DNA from: Glycomyces luteolus
GTDB lineage: Bacteria; Actinomycetota; Actinomycetes; Mycobacteriales; Micromonosporaceae
Assembly (NCBI RefSeq): GCF_027622875.1
Contig: NZ_JAPZVP010000003.1
Span: forward strand, 192,627 to 256,626
Length of the DNA: 64,000 bases
Reading direction: 5' to 3'
A program made the position numbers and the translations under genes. Under the pieces are notes generated by a model. It ran no database searches, had not been told where the DNA came from, and saw nothing but the letters and a program-made list of their open reading frames with translations. Positions 41,340 to 50,869 of this stretch are shown here, piece after piece; positions within the stretch are counted from its first letter, which is position 1; every line of letters begins with the position of its first letter.

Positions 41340-44300
41340 TCAGGGCCTGGCGATCTGGACGAGGTCGGGGTTCTGGCCTCGGCGGGCGAGGAGGGCCCTT
41401 CCCTGCGGGAGCTGGCGGCTGGCGGTGCCGTTGATGAGGCGGCCTTCGAGGCGGTCGCCGGAGAAGAGGAGGCCGGGGCTGGACATGTCGCAGAGCTGGC
41501 GCAGCAGCGGTTCGTAGACGGCGCGGCTGGCGCCGCCGGTGCGGCGGGCGAGGATGAGGTGAAGGCCGAGGTCGGCGCCGTGGGGGGCGAGTTCGGTCAA
41601 GGGCGCCAAGGGGTTGCCGGCGGTGGTGACGACGAGGTCGTAGTCGTCGACGACGACGAAGACCTCGGGGCCGGTCCACCAGTCGCGGTCGCGCAGCTGC
41701 TGGGGCGTGACGTCGGGGCCGGGCAGGCGCTTCTTGAGGGCCTCGGCGAGCTCGGCGGCGTTCTGGGCGGCGTGGGCGGCGGTGTTGCAGTAGGTGATGA
41801 GGTGGTCCTCGGGGACCTCCTCGAGGTGCGAGCGGCGGTAGTCGACGAGGAAGATCCCCGCTTCGGTGCCGGGCCGCCGCACGATCTGCCGCATGATGCC
41901 GCGCAGGAGCGTGGTCTTGCCGGTCTGGGTGTCGCCGAAGACGACCAGGTGGGGGTCGGTCTTGAAGTCGATCACTGCCGGGGCGAGATCGCTTTCGGCG
42001 ACGCCGACGACGGGCGCGAGCGCGTACGGGTCGCCGGTGGGGGACGCGGCGGGCGGGACGAGTTCGTGCAGCGCCACGTCGACCGGGAGTGCTTTGACGG
42101 CGGCGACGCCGGGTCCGGGCCAGCGGCGCCGGACTTCGTCGGCGAGGTCGGCGAAGGCCTCGGCGAGGTCCTCAATGGAGTCTCGGTCGTCGATGCGAGG
42201 CAGGGCGATGTGCCCGAAGCGCTTGTCGGAGGTGAGGACTCGGCCGGGCACTTCCTTGGGGAGTTCCTCGATGAGTTTGCGGTCGATGCCGGAGTCGAAG
42301 GCGTCGGCGAGGCGCAGTTCGATGCGGCCGGAGAACGAGGCCGCGAGGCGGGCGCGCACCTGCGTGGAGTTCACGGCGGTGAGCACGACGTGCACGCCGA
42401 GCGCGGGGCCGCGGGAGGCGATCTCCGTGAGCAGGTCGTTCGCGTCTTCGTTGGCCTCGGTGAGGCCGCCCCAGCCGTCGATCACGAGCACGAGGTCGCC
42501 CGGGACGTCGACGGCGCCTTCGGCTGCGGCGCGGCGCAGACCGGCGGCCGAGTCGATGGCCTTGCCGCGCATCAGGGTTTCACGGGAGTCGAGGAGCGAG
42601 CGGACTTCGGCGAGGGTGCGGGCGACGAGTTCGGGTTCGGCCCGTCCGGCGGCGACGGCGACGTGCGGGAGCGCGGCGAGCCCGCCGAGCGCGCCGCCGC
42701 CGTAGTCGATGACGTAGGCGGCCAGCGCGTTCGGCGGGTAGCGCAGGGCGAGGCCCGAGACGAGGGTGCGCAGGAGCGTGGACTTGCCGGAGCCGGGGGC
42801 GCCGAGCACGACGAGGTTGGCGTCGGCTCCCGAGAGGTCCCATTCGAGCGGGCCCTGGCGCTGCTCGCGGGGGTGGTCGAGGAGGCCGAGCACGGCCTTG
42901 ACGGTGCCGTCGAGCGCGGCCGCGTCGGGGCTGATCGCGTTGAGCGGCAATGCTTCGGGGAGGGGCGGGAGCCAGACGGGGCGGACGCGGTCGACGCCTT
43001 CGGTGTTCGTCGCGTCGGCGAGGGAGGCGACGAGGACGCGCAGCACGCTGTGCTCGGCGTCCGGCAGCTCCGCCGCACCGCGTGCGGTGCCCGCCAGGGC
43101 TTCGACGGTGTGGACGATCGGCGGGACCGGCCACGGCAGCACCGGCAGTGTCTGCTCGGCCTCCTCGCGCGGCGGCGTGTACTTGCCGGAGACCATGGCG
43201 GCCTTGAATCTCGTGAAGATCGTGGTGTCCACTTTGAGGTATCCGGAGCCGGGTTCGGGCGGCAGCCGGTAGGCGTCGGGCACGCCGATGGCCTCGCGGC
43301 TCTCGGCCTCGGAGAAGGTGCGCAGGCCGATCCGGTACGACAGGTGGGATTCGAGTCCGCGCAGGTGCGCCGATTCGAGGCGCTGCGTGGCGAGCAGGAG
43401 GTGCACGCCGATGGAGCGTCCGATCCGGCCGACCGCGACGAACAGGTCCGAGAAGTCGGGTTTGGCGGTGAGCAGCTCGGAGAACTCGTCGATGATGACG
43501 AGCAGGTGCGGCAGCGGCTCAAGCTCCGGGTGCTGCTGGCGCTGTTTGGCGTAGGCGTGGACGTTGGGGAGGTTCCCGGCGTCCTTGAGGAGCTGCTGGC
43601 GGCGGCTCATCTCGCCGTAGAGCGCTTCGGCGAAGCGGTCGACGAGCCCGAGGTCGTCGGCGAGGTTGGTGATCGCACCGGCGCTGTGCGGGAGGGCGTC
43701 GCAGTCGGCGAATGTGGCGCCGCCCTTGAAGTCCACGGTGAGCAGTGCGAGTCGCTCGGGCGGGTGGCGCACGGCGAGCGCGGCGACGAGGGTGCGGAGG
43801 GCCTCGGATTTGCCGGAGCCGGTGGCGCCGACGATGAGGCCGTGCGGGCCCATGCCGCCGAGCGCGGATTCCTTGAGGTCGAGTTCGACGGGGCGGCCGT
43901 CGGCGTCGACGGCGAACGGGACGCGCAGCAGCGCGGATTCCTCGCGAGGGGCCCAGGTGCGTTTCCAGTCCACTTCGGCCGGGTCGTCGACGCCGAGGAT
44001 GTCGGCGAGGCCGTGCACGCCGGAGAGGGCGCGGGAGACGTCGTCGAGGGCGAGCCGCCAGGGGCTGAGGGCTCGCGCGATGGCGGCGAGGTCGGCGGGG
44101 TCGAGGCGGTCGGGCGTGCCGGTGGCGGTGGTTTCGGCGATGCTGCCTTCGGTGCGTTCGATGCGGGTGACCGCGACGGTAGCTTCGTCCGCTTTGATGC
44201 GTGCGGCGGTGTGCTCGGGTTCTTGGCGCTGTTCGGCGACGAGGGTCCAGAGGTGCACGCCGAGCAGTTGCGGCGCTTCGAAGTCGTTCATCAAGCCCGG

Positions 44301-45296
44301 CAGGGACACTTGGTGCTCGCCGTCGACGATGACGAGCAGGCGGCGCGAGCCGGGGCCGGGCGGGCCGCCGCGCCTGCGGCGCAGTTCGGCGGCCCGGACG
44401 GCGAGGTCCTCGGCGAGGATCTCGGTGAGTTCGATGGTGGTGGGGCAGATGAGCGGGACGGGGGCCTCGCTGTCCGAGGGGTCGGCGAGGAGGTGCGGCA
44501 GCCATGAGAGCTTCGTCCACTCGGGAGCGACGGAGGGGTGGGCGACGATCGCCACGCGGAGGTCCTCGGGGGCGACCAGGACCGCGAGTTGGGCGAGCAT
44601 CGCCTGGGCGGCGGCCCGCGTGTGCGCGTAGTCGCCGACGATCGCGGTGTCGCCGATCTCGGCGAGGTCGAGGGTGAGCGGCTGGTCGGCGAGGCGCGCG
44701 TATTGGTCCACCAGTTCCTCGGCGCCCGACTGGCATACCGGGTCGTAGACGGTGAGCGGGCTCTGCTCGTCGAGTTTCAGCGACAGGGACCGGCTGAGCG
44801 GCACCGCCGCGAGTCCGCATCGGACGGTCAGCAGGTCGGTGTCGGTGGCCCGCCGCTCCCACCGGCGGCCCGGGTCGCACGCGAGGCCGAGCAGCAGTCC
44901 GGGGTGCGGGTGGCGGCGGGCCGCGTGGTCGCGCTGGGCCTTCACCGCTTCGCGGATGGTGTGCCGGGCGTCCTCGAGGTAGTCGAGGTAGCGTTCGCGC
45001 TCCTGCCGGAGCTTCCGCCTGGGGCCCGAGCGCATCGCGGCGAACAGCACGATGCCCATGGCGACGCTGGCGACGAGCATGAGCAGGCCCGCCGTGGCGT
45101 ACAGCGGCCGCTGGAGGTTCGACAGGACCATGATCATCGCGCCCGATCCGGACATGAGCGGCATCATGAGCATCGGCGCGCCCATCGCGGCCGATGGCGG
45201 ATCGCCCAGGGCCGGAGGCGAAGCGAGCGTGATCGGCTCGGTCGAGACCTCGGTGGCGGGGCGGCGCGCGGGGCGGCGGACGACGTCGGTGCCCAT
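41340..45296 (-). CDS. eccC: Type VII secretion ATPase EccC (fused EccCa-EccCb)
   Basis: This 1318-aa motor of an ESX-type secretion system has two N-terminal membrane helices (residues about 40-90) followed by three FtsK/SpoIIIE domains. Walker A motifs are VGATGSGKSE (near residue 489), LGAPGSGKST (near 830) and FGDTQTGKTT (near 1119). Walker B motifs are LLVIIDEFSEL, LVLVIDGWGGL and VFVVVDDYDLV. Only domain 1 keeps the acidic pair DE; domains 2 and 3 have DG and DD. It starts 1 nt after the eccD stop. It lies last in the operon. Confidence 0.95.
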   Translation of the reverse strand: MGTDVVRRPARRPATEVSTEPITLASPPALGDPPSAAMGAPMLMMPLMSGSGAMIMVLSNLQRPLYATAGLLMLVASVAMGIVLFAAMRSGPRRKLRQERERYLDYLEDARHTIREAVKAQRDHAARRHPHPGLLLGLACDPGRRWERRATDTDLLTVRCGLAAVPLSRSLSLKLDEQSPLTVYDPVCQSGAEELVDQYARLADQPLTLDLAEIGDTAIVGDYAHTRAAAQAMLAQLAVLVAPEDLRVAIVAHPSVAPEWTKLSWLPHLLADPSDSEAPVPLICPTTIELTEILAEDLAVRAAELRRRRGGPPGPGSRRLLVIVDGEHQVSLPGLMNDFEAPQLLGVHLWTLVAEQRQEPEHTAARIKADEATVAVTRIERTEGSIAETTATGTPDRLDPADLAAIARALSPWRLALDDVSRALSGVHGLADILGVDDPAEVDWKRTWAPREESALLRVPFAVDADGRPVELDLKESALGGMGPHGLIVGATGSGKSEALRTLVAALAVRHPPERLALLTVDFKGGATFADCDALPHSAGAITNLADDLGLVDRFAEALYGEMSRRQQLLKDAGNLPNVHAYAKQRQQHPELEPLPHLLVIIDEFSELLTAKPDFSDLFVAVGRIGRSIGVHLLLATQRLESAHLRGLESHLSYRIGLRTFSEAESREAIGVPDAYRLPPEPGSGYLKVDTTIFTRFKAAMVSGKYTPPREEAEQTLPVLPWPVPPIVHTVEALAGTARGAAELPDAEHSVLRVLVASLADATNTEGVDRVRPVWLPPLPEALPLNAISPDAAALDGTVKAVLGLLDHPREQRQGPLEWDLSGADANLVVLGAPGSGKSTLLRTLVSGLALRYPPNALAAYVIDYGGGALGGLAALPHVAVAAGRAEPELVARTLAEVRSLLDSRETLMRGKAIDSAAGLRRAAAEGAVDVPGDLVLVIDGWGGLTEANEDANDLLTEIASRGPALGVHVVLTAVNSTQVRARLAASFSGRIELRLADAFDSGIDRKLIEELPKEVPGRVLTSDKRFGHIALPRIDDRDSIEDLAEAFADLADEVRRRWPGPGVAAVKALPVDVALHELVPPAASPTGDPYALAPVVGVAESDLAPAVIDFKTDPHLVVFGDTQTGKTTLLRGIMRQIVRRPGTEAGIFLVDYRRSHLEEVPEDHLITYCNTAAHAAQNAAELAEALKKRLPGPDVTPQQLRDRDWWTGPEVFVVVDDYDLVVTTAGNPLAPLTELAPHGADLGLHLILARRTGGASRAVYEPLLRQLCDMSSPGLLFSGDRLEGRLINGTASRQLPQGRALLARRGQNPDLVQIARP

Positions 45297-45297
45297 G

Positions 45298-46629
45298 TCA
45301 GATCCCGGCGACCATCGCGTAGAGGCCCGCGAGGTGCCCGGCCAGGACGATCATGCACGCCACCAGGATCGTCTCCGCGACGGCCACGACCCGCCGCCAC
45401 CAGGCGGCCGAGACCGCCGAACGGGACACCGAGGCCACGGACACGTACGCGAGCCCGGCCAGGACCGCCAGCGCCGGGAGCCAGGCCAGGAGGGGTTCGG
45501 ACTGGTCGATCCATTGCCATGCGGCCCACGCGAGTGCGGTCATGCCGGTGAGGCGGAGTGGGGCGACGTGGCGGACGAGGTCGAAGATCCGGGAGCGGGT
45601 GAGGAGTGCGAGTGCGGCGCCGGTGCCCATGAGGGCGGCCCAGGTGTCGGGCTTGGCGGCGAGGAGGGTGGCGGCTGCGGCGGTGGTGGCGGCGAGGCCG
45701 CAGATGGCGCCGGTGAGGCGGGCGTCGGTGGCTTCGAGGCGGCGTGCGAGGTGCAGGTCGGTGGTGGGTTCGCCGGCGCGGACGTCGCGGTCGAGGGTGA
45801 AGAGTCCGGCGGAGGCCATGGCGAGGCGGGGTATGAGGGCGATCGCGAAGAGTCCGATGAGGATGGTGAGGCTTTGGGCTCGGGTGGGGCTGAGTCCGGT
45901 GTGGGCCCAGAGTGCCCATGCGAGGGCGGTGAGGGCGAGTGCGCTGGCGGTGCCGACGGCGTAGGCGGTGGCGAGGCGGGCTCCGGCGCGGGCGGCGACG
46001 ATGAGGGCGAGTGCGGCGATGCCCGCGCCGATGAGTTGGGTGGCGGGGTGGGCGGTGCCGTCGGGGGCGAGGACGTCGACGGCGCTGTAGCCGGCGCGTC
46101 CGGCCCAGAGGGCGCCGCCGGTGAGGGCGAGGTGGGTCATGAGGTCGTGCTGGCGGGCGGACCACCAGGACATGAGGACGGCGAGGAGGCTGATGAGGCC
46201 GCCGGTGAGGAGGATGGCTTGGTCGGTGCCGGGGCTGAATGCGGCGGCGGCGATGAGGAGTCCGGCGGTGGCGACGGCGAGGAGGCGGCCGGTGGCGGGG
46301 TCCCAGCGGGCGCCGCTGGCGTCGACGGCGTCTTCGACGGCGTCGCGGACGTCTTCGACGGTGTCGGGGAGGGCGGCGGCGGTGGCGTCGTGGAGGAGGA
46401 GTACGCCGCCGTCGGGGACGGCTCGTGCGGCGAGGGTTTCGGCGGGTGTGAAGGTGGTGCCGTCGATGGTGGACAGTGCCCAGCCGGTGCCGTCTTCGTC
46501 GGGTTCCTCGGGTCCGGTGTGCCGCAGGAGTTGCGGGAGGAGTTCGGCGATGGGGAGGTCGTCGGGGAGCGCGAGGTCGCGGGTGGCGCGGGGGCCGACG
46601 ACGGTGACGGTGCTGTATCGACCGGGCAA
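45298..46629 (-). CDS. eccD: Type VII secretion membrane protein EccD
   Basis: In this 443-aa protein, residues 1-85 form the ubiquitin-like cytosolic domain (YSTVTVVGPRATRDLALPDD, LPIAELLPQLLRHTG), followed by about 11 membrane helices ending ILVACMIVLAGHLAGLYAMV. This matches EccD, the membrane pore-lining component of ESX systems. I placed the start at TTG 46629 because AAAAGG lies upstream and the domain begins there; the longer frame is shadow of the preceding gene. Confidence 0.9.
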   Translation of the reverse strand: MPGRYSTVTVVGPRATRDLALPDDLPIAELLPQLLRHTGPEEPDEDGTGWALSTIDGTTFTPAETLAARAVPDGGVLLLHDATAAALPDTVEDVRDAVEDAVDASGARWDPATGRLLAVATAGLLIAAAAFSPGTDQAILLTGGLISLLAVLMSWWSARQHDLMTHLALTGGALWAGRAGYSAVDVLAPDGTAHPATQLIGAGIAALALIVAARAGARLATAYAVGTASALALTALAWALWAHTGLSPTRAQSLTILIGLFAIALIPRLAMASAGLFTLDRDVRAGEPTTDLHLARRLEATDARLTGAICGLAATTAAAATLLAAKPDTWAALMGTGAALALLTRSRIFDLVRHVAPLRLTGMTALAWAAWQWIDQSEPLLAWLPALAVLAGLAYVSVASVSRSAVSAAWWRRVVAVAETILVACMIVLAGHLAGLYAMVAGI

Positions 46630-46661
46630 GGCAAGCCTTTTCGGGAGGTTCAGGTGCGGAT

Positions 46662-47012
46662 TCAGGGGGTGTGGACTTGCACGGCGGCGGGGGGCGTGCT
46701 GAGGGCGTTGCGTTCGGCTTCTTCTTCGGCTTCGCGCTGTTGCTGTTTCTCGAAGGCGTTGGCGACGGCGAAGGCGGCGACGACGAGGGCGACTGCGATG
46801 GCGCCGATGAGGGCGGCGGGCCATAGGGGTTGGCGCTGGCGCCAGCTCCGCGCGGAGCCGTAGAGGACGGCGGCGCGGAGCTGGCGTCGGCGCAGGGCGG
46901 CGGCCTGGAGCACGTAGCGCTCGCTTTGGCCGGTGCGCCGCATGGCCATCGGGGCGAGGTCGGTGCCGGGTTCGGCGGGTCTCGCCGGGGCCTGGGGTGC
47001 CTCCGAGGTCAC
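46662..47012 (-). CDS. Small single-helix membrane protein in ESX operon
   Basis: This 116-aa protein has an N-terminal cytosolic segment rich in Arg (YVLQAAALRRRQLRAAVLYG), one membrane helix (WPAALIGAIAVALVVAAFAV) and a charged tail (FEKQQQREAEEEAERNALST). The layout resembles only the N terminus and helix of EccB, whose large periplasmic domain is absent. Its GTG start overlaps the stop of the Esx gene as GTGA, so translation is coupled. I know of no named family. Confidence 0.6.
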   Translation of the reverse strand: MTSEAPQAPARPAEPGTDLAPMAMRRTGQSERYVLQAAALRRRQLRAAVLYGSARSWRQRQPLWPAALIGAIAVALVVAAFAVANAFEKQQQREAEEEAERNALSTPPAAVQVHTP

Positions 47013-47311
47013 CCGCCCCACCGGGAGTTGATGCGGGTCATGGTGCCGGACCAGTTGGTCGCGGAGTCGTCGGTGGCCGAGGCGAGCTTGTTGAAGGCCG
47101 CCTGGATCTCCGTGAACTCGGCTTCGGAGGTGGTGTTGAAGGTGCCGAAGCCGTCGGTGCCGGCGCCGACCCATTGGCCTTGGACGGTGCTGACGTGGCT
47201 TTTGATCTCGCCGAGGATGGCTTCGAAGCGGCCGCGGTAGGTGTGCTGGACGCCGGCGAGGTCTTGGAGGTTGCCGACGTTGCCGTAGAGCTCGAATCCT
47301 GAACCAGGCAT
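47009..47311 (-). CDS. WXG100 family protein (EsxA-like)
   Basis: This 100-aa two-helix protein has the hairpin motif Trp-Val-Gly in VQGQWVGAGTDGF and begins MPGSGFELYGNVGNLQD. There is no C-terminal YxxxD/E secretion signal; it ends TRINSRWGG. It is the second of two tandem Esx genes and is likely exported as a complex with its neighbour at 47327. Confidence 0.88.
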   Translation of the reverse strand: MPGSGFELYGNVGNLQDLAGVQHTYRGRFEAILGEIKSHVSTVQGQWVGAGTDGFGTFNTTSEAEFTEIQAAFNKLASATDDSATNWSGTMTRINSRWGG

Positions 47312-47326
47312 AGTGGAGTGTCCCTT

Positions 47327-47677
47327 CTAGATCTGGATCGTGATCGGCTTGATGCCGGGCAGGTTGCCTTCGGCGCCGGTGTAGCCGCCGACGTTCATGT
47401 CGTCCGTGCCGAAGCCGTCGTTGCTGGTCTCGCCCTGCGCGAGGGCGCTGATGCCGTACTTCTCGGCCATGTTGTTGTAGGACTCGACGAACGCGGCCTT
47501 GGCACGCTGGAAGGCGGCGAGCGCCTCGCCCTGCTGGGCGTCGACGTCGGCCTCCATCTCGTTGATGAGGGCCTGCAGGTCGCCGGTGAGGCTCTCGACG
47601 GAGATGCCGTGGTTGTTGGCGCTGGTGGTGAGTGCGTTGGCTACGGAGAGCCCGAATTCCGTTCCGATTCCGGCCAT
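47327..47677 (-). CDS. WXG100-like protein (EsxB-like) without the WxG motif
   Basis: In this 116-aa helical protein of WXG100 size and layout the turn reads DVDAQQGEALAAFQRA, so Gln replaces the expected Trp. The tail holds GGYTGAEGNLPG, a YxxxE secretion signal of the ESX type. It starts behind AGGAGG. It is the first gene of the eccCD operon. The pair therefore splits the two hallmark motifs between partners. Confidence 0.75.
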   Translation of the reverse strand: MAGIGTEFGLSVANALTTSANNHGISVESLTGDLQALINEMEADVDAQQGEALAAFQRAKAAFVESYNNMAEKYGISALAQGETSNDGFGTDDMNVGGYTGAEGNLPGIKPITIQI

Positions 47678-47931
47678 GTGGGGTGCCTCCTAGGGAGCTG
47701 TGGATGGCCCGTGCGGGGGGAGCGTATCGGTTCATGTTGACACGGCGGTGAAGTGAAAGTAAAGGGCCGCGTCCACCACTCTGGACTGCTTCGGCATCAT
47801 CGCACCACTTGATCAACTTGCTTCACTTCCGTTGGGGCGCAACGGAGACAGTTCACCTGATGTTATTCCAATCCTCATTGATTCTCGGTACGCTGACCCC
47901 AGCCAAGAGTCCGCACCCCCCTGGAGGACCA

Positions 47932-48264
47932 ATGGACCGCATCGGCATGAACCCCGGCCAGGCCAACTTCAAAGGCGGCCAGACCATCGCCTCGGCGGAG
48001 TCGTTCGGCTCGCTGGAGGGCGAGCTGCGGAGCATCGTCGACAAATGCACGACCGCCGCCGGGGAGACCGAGGTCATGACCGGCTACGACGAGTTCGGCG
48101 CGACCTGGGCCACCGACCTCGCGAAGACCGCCGAGCACGGCGCGAGCGTCGGCACCACCACCCACCTCACCGTCGGCGACGGCGTCGGCACCGACGCCGC
48201 GAACGCGGGGCTGCAAGGCGTGGAGGCGCCGAAGCCCAGCGCCCCCGGCATCAACCTGGTCTGA
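47932..48264 (+). CDS. Small Esx-like/EspC-like protein, 110 aa
   Basis: It starts at ATG 47932 behind GGAGGA. A helical segment FGSLEGELRSIVDKCTTAAG is followed by YDEFGATWATDLAKTAEHGA, then a Gly/Thr-rich tail. The size, the YDEF.ATW. pattern and the position next to the ESX operon suggest a small secretion-associated or chaperone-like protein. No formal family was certain. It is followed 21 nt later by the large protein, probably one operon. Confidence 0.6.
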   Translation: MDRIGMNPGQANFKGGQTIASAESFGSLEGELRSIVDKCTTAAGETEVMTGYDEFGATWATDLAKTAEHGASVGTTTHLTVGDGVGTDAANAGLQGVEAPKPSAPGINLV

Positions 48265-48285
48265 TCCGCTCGAAGGAGAACCCCC

Positions 48286-50826
48286 ATGCCGAGCATTCCC
48301 ACCGCGGCCAGTCTCAGCGTCCCCGAGTCCAAAGCGGACGTCGGGACGCTGCGCGAGGGCGCCACCGAGTTCGAGTCCAAGTCCGGAGCCATCATCGGCC
48401 GCGGCAGCGAGGTCGTGGCCCAGATGAAGTCCACCGCCGTCGAGTTCACCGAGCTCGTCTCCGAGCAGCTGAAGTCCCGCGGCACCGAGTCGATCGAGGC
48501 CGCCCGCACCGCCATGCAGGGCTCGGTGTGGGGCGGCGCCGTCACCGGGAAGTGGGCCGACGCCGCCGAGACGTACCAGCAGATCGCCGCCAGCCACACG
48601 GCATCGTGGAACGAAGCGGTGCGCAGCGGCTTCGGCGTCACCGCCGAGTCGGCCGGGGTCACCGCCGGCATGCCGGGCGACGTCGCGTCCAAGATCATGG
48701 ACAACAAGATGGCCGAGGCGGGCGCCGAACAGCTCGCCGCCATGCAGGGCGCCGTCAACGCCGCGTACGAGAAGTACAAGGACGAGGCGAAGCTCGCCGG
48801 GACCCGCCTCCAGCAGGGCCCGACCCCCGCGAACCTCAGAGCCCTCTCCGGCGGCGGCACCACCACCTGGGCCCTGTTCAACGCCTTCGGGCTCAAAGCG
48901 GGCATCCCGCCGCTCGACGGCGCCGACGGCAAGCGGCTCGCCGAGGCCCTGATCGGCTTCCTCGCCGGCGATGACGACGCCATCCCTCCCGCGCTGCGCA
49001 CGCAGATCGACAACCTCCTCGCCATCGCCCGGCACGCGCAGGGCATCCAGGACGCCGGAAAGCAGCTCGACCCCGGCCAGCTCGACTTCCTCCAGCAGCT
49101 GTTCAAGGGCCTGGACATCCCCGCGAACGACAACAACCCGAACGGCGGGACCGTGTTCGAAGCGCTCCCGCACTGGCTCAAGGCGCGCGACGTGTCCGGC
49201 GCCGACCAGACCCTCATCCTGGGCGCGTTCGGCGGCGGGCTGCTGGCGATGACGAACGAGAAGATCGGCGGCGGATTCGGCCGGCTCCCCGAGAGCCTCC
49301 GGGACACTCTCGGGTACTACTCCGGGAAGGTCGACAACTTCAACGTCCACACCCTCCACGACCAGCTCATCGCGCTCGCCCCTTACCTCGGAGCGACCAC
49401 CGCCAAGCAGATCGGCCTCGGAAGACTCGAGGGCGGCAAGGAGTTCTCGGCGGCGCTCACCTTCGCGGTCGCCGACTTCTACTCCGAAGTCACGCGTCGG
49501 CGACCGGCCTACGAGGTGCCCTTCACCGACCTCGAGGAGTTCGCCCCGCACCTGCTGGAGGCGAGCACCCGCAACACCGACGTCAACCACGAACTCCTCA
49601 CCGGCAAGATCCAGCACCCCGACATCGGCAAGCACACCCCGGAATACCTGGTGCGCGCCCTGTTCGGCAACACCTGGGACAAGGACGCCGGCAAGGCCGC
49701 CGCCGGCCTCATCGACTGGATCGGCACCGACGCCGGCTCGAACGACCCGGCCACCAAGGACCGCGCCACCGAAGCCGCCTACGCGCTCTTCACCACGATG
49801 ACCGACCGCGACAACACCTCCGGGCTCTTCGACAAGTCCGCCTACGACTTCTTCACCGACTCCTACGGCAAGATCGGCAGCTTCGAGAACGCCCCCATCG
49901 GAGCCGCGAACGGCGCGATCACCTACTCCATGGCCAAGGCCGCAGTGCCGTACCTCGACTACTTCGCCGAGACCGACACCGGCGGCAAGGACCAGCTGTT
50001 CATGTCGAAGGACCCCAAGGCCGCGGACATGTACCTCTCCCAGCAGACCCGCGAGGACTTCGTCGAGCTCATCATGGGCGGCGACGCTTCCCGCGACAAG
50101 TTCGGCGCGGAGGTCTACCGCAACGTCCTCCTCGACGCCCACTACGCCGACAGCTGGAAGGACACCGAGGAGGCCAACGACGAGGCCATGCGCACCGGCC
50201 GGCTCATGGGCCTGCTCGACACCGGCTTCCAGCGCGTCTTCGACGACGCCAACGTGGACGCCAACGCGAAGACCTCCGAGTCGACGCAGCACGCGAGCTG
50301 GGCGCGCGCCGGCGCCGCCGCCGTCAAGGAGGTCGTCACCGAACTGCCGTTCGTCCGAGGCCTCGGCCGCGGCGCGCAGCAGATCATCCGGCAGGTCGCC
50401 GAGAGCTTCAAGTGGACGCCCGGCGTCGTCCAGTCGTACGACCTCGTCTGGGAGAAGGGCGTCGCCCCTAAAGCCGAGGACTTCGACCGCAAGGGCGACC
50501 CGAGCTACGAGCAGTTCAACTTCGCGGTGACCCACACCGTGATCGAACAGCAGCTCAAGGACACCGACTCGGGCATCACGATCGAGGACATCCGCCAGGC
50601 CGACTCCCGCCTCGTCGAGCAGGACGCGAACGGCAAGTGGCAGCTGCGCCCCGCCGACGAGCTGATGAAGATCCACGAGCCCTCAGGCAAGGCCGAAGAC
50701 AAGGGCATGTACACCTACAGCGACGCCGAGCGGGAGCTCCACCGCCTGCTCGAGCAGAAGCTCAAGGACAAAGTCGACAAGTTCAACAACTCCTTCAACC
50801 TCCAGCGCAAGGACACCGGCGGATAG
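48286..50826 (+). CDS. Putative type VII-secreted 846-aa protein
   Basis: Residues 1-150 are long helices of Esx/PPE-like character with SVWGGAVTGKWADAAETYQQ. The middle (residues 200-620) is a helix-rich, TPR-like body (EFAPHLLEASTRNTDVNHEL, ALFGNTWDKDAGKAAAGLID). Near the C terminus YTYSDAEREL holds a YxxxE signal. It has no Sec signal or membrane helix. Similar large proteins accompany ESX loci in other actinomycetes, with the activity unknown. No toxin motif was recognised. It begins behind GAAGGAG. Confidence 0.7.
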   Translation: MPSIPTAASLSVPESKADVGTLREGATEFESKSGAIIGRGSEVVAQMKSTAVEFTELVSEQLKSRGTESIEAARTAMQGSVWGGAVTGKWADAAETYQQIAASHTASWNEAVRSGFGVTAESAGVTAGMPGDVASKIMDNKMAEAGAEQLAAMQGAVNAAYEKYKDEAKLAGTRLQQGPTPANLRALSGGGTTTWALFNAFGLKAGIPPLDGADGKRLAEALIGFLAGDDDAIPPALRTQIDNLLAIARHAQGIQDAGKQLDPGQLDFLQQLFKGLDIPANDNNPNGGTVFEALPHWLKARDVSGADQTLILGAFGGGLLAMTNEKIGGGFGRLPESLRDTLGYYSGKVDNFNVHTLHDQLIALAPYLGATTAKQIGLGRLEGGKEFSAALTFAVADFYSEVTRRRPAYEVPFTDLEEFAPHLLEASTRNTDVNHELLTGKIQHPDIGKHTPEYLVRALFGNTWDKDAGKAAAGLIDWIGTDAGSNDPATKDRATEAAYALFTTMTDRDNTSGLFDKSAYDFFTDSYGKIGSFENAPIGAANGAITYSMAKAAVPYLDYFAETDTGGKDQLFMSKDPKAADMYLSQQTREDFVELIMGGDASRDKFGAEVYRNVLLDAHYADSWKDTEEANDEAMRTGRLMGLLDTGFQRVFDDANVDANAKTSESTQHASWARAGAAAVKEVVTELPFVRGLGRGAQQIIRQVAESFKWTPGVVQSYDLVWEKGVAPKAEDFDRKGDPSYEQFNFAVTHTVIEQQLKDTDSGITIEDIRQADSRLVEQDANGKWQLRPADELMKIHEPSGKAEDKGMYTYSDAERELHRLLEQKLKDKVDKFNNSFNLQRKDTGG

Positions 50827-50869
50827 CGCGCCCCGCCACCGCCCGCCCACCGACGAGGAACCCTCCACT

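Noticed and set aside
40800-44507. A 1235-codon plus-strand open frame
   Set aside because: It is antisense to eccC, with the repetitive Gly/Glu/Val-rich composition of shadow frames in GC-rich DNA, and has no ribosome site or domain.
47875-50676. A 933-codon minus-strand frame opposite the 846-aa gene
   Set aside because: Shadow composition and no recognisable domain; the plus-strand gene has a ribosome site and T7SS motifs.
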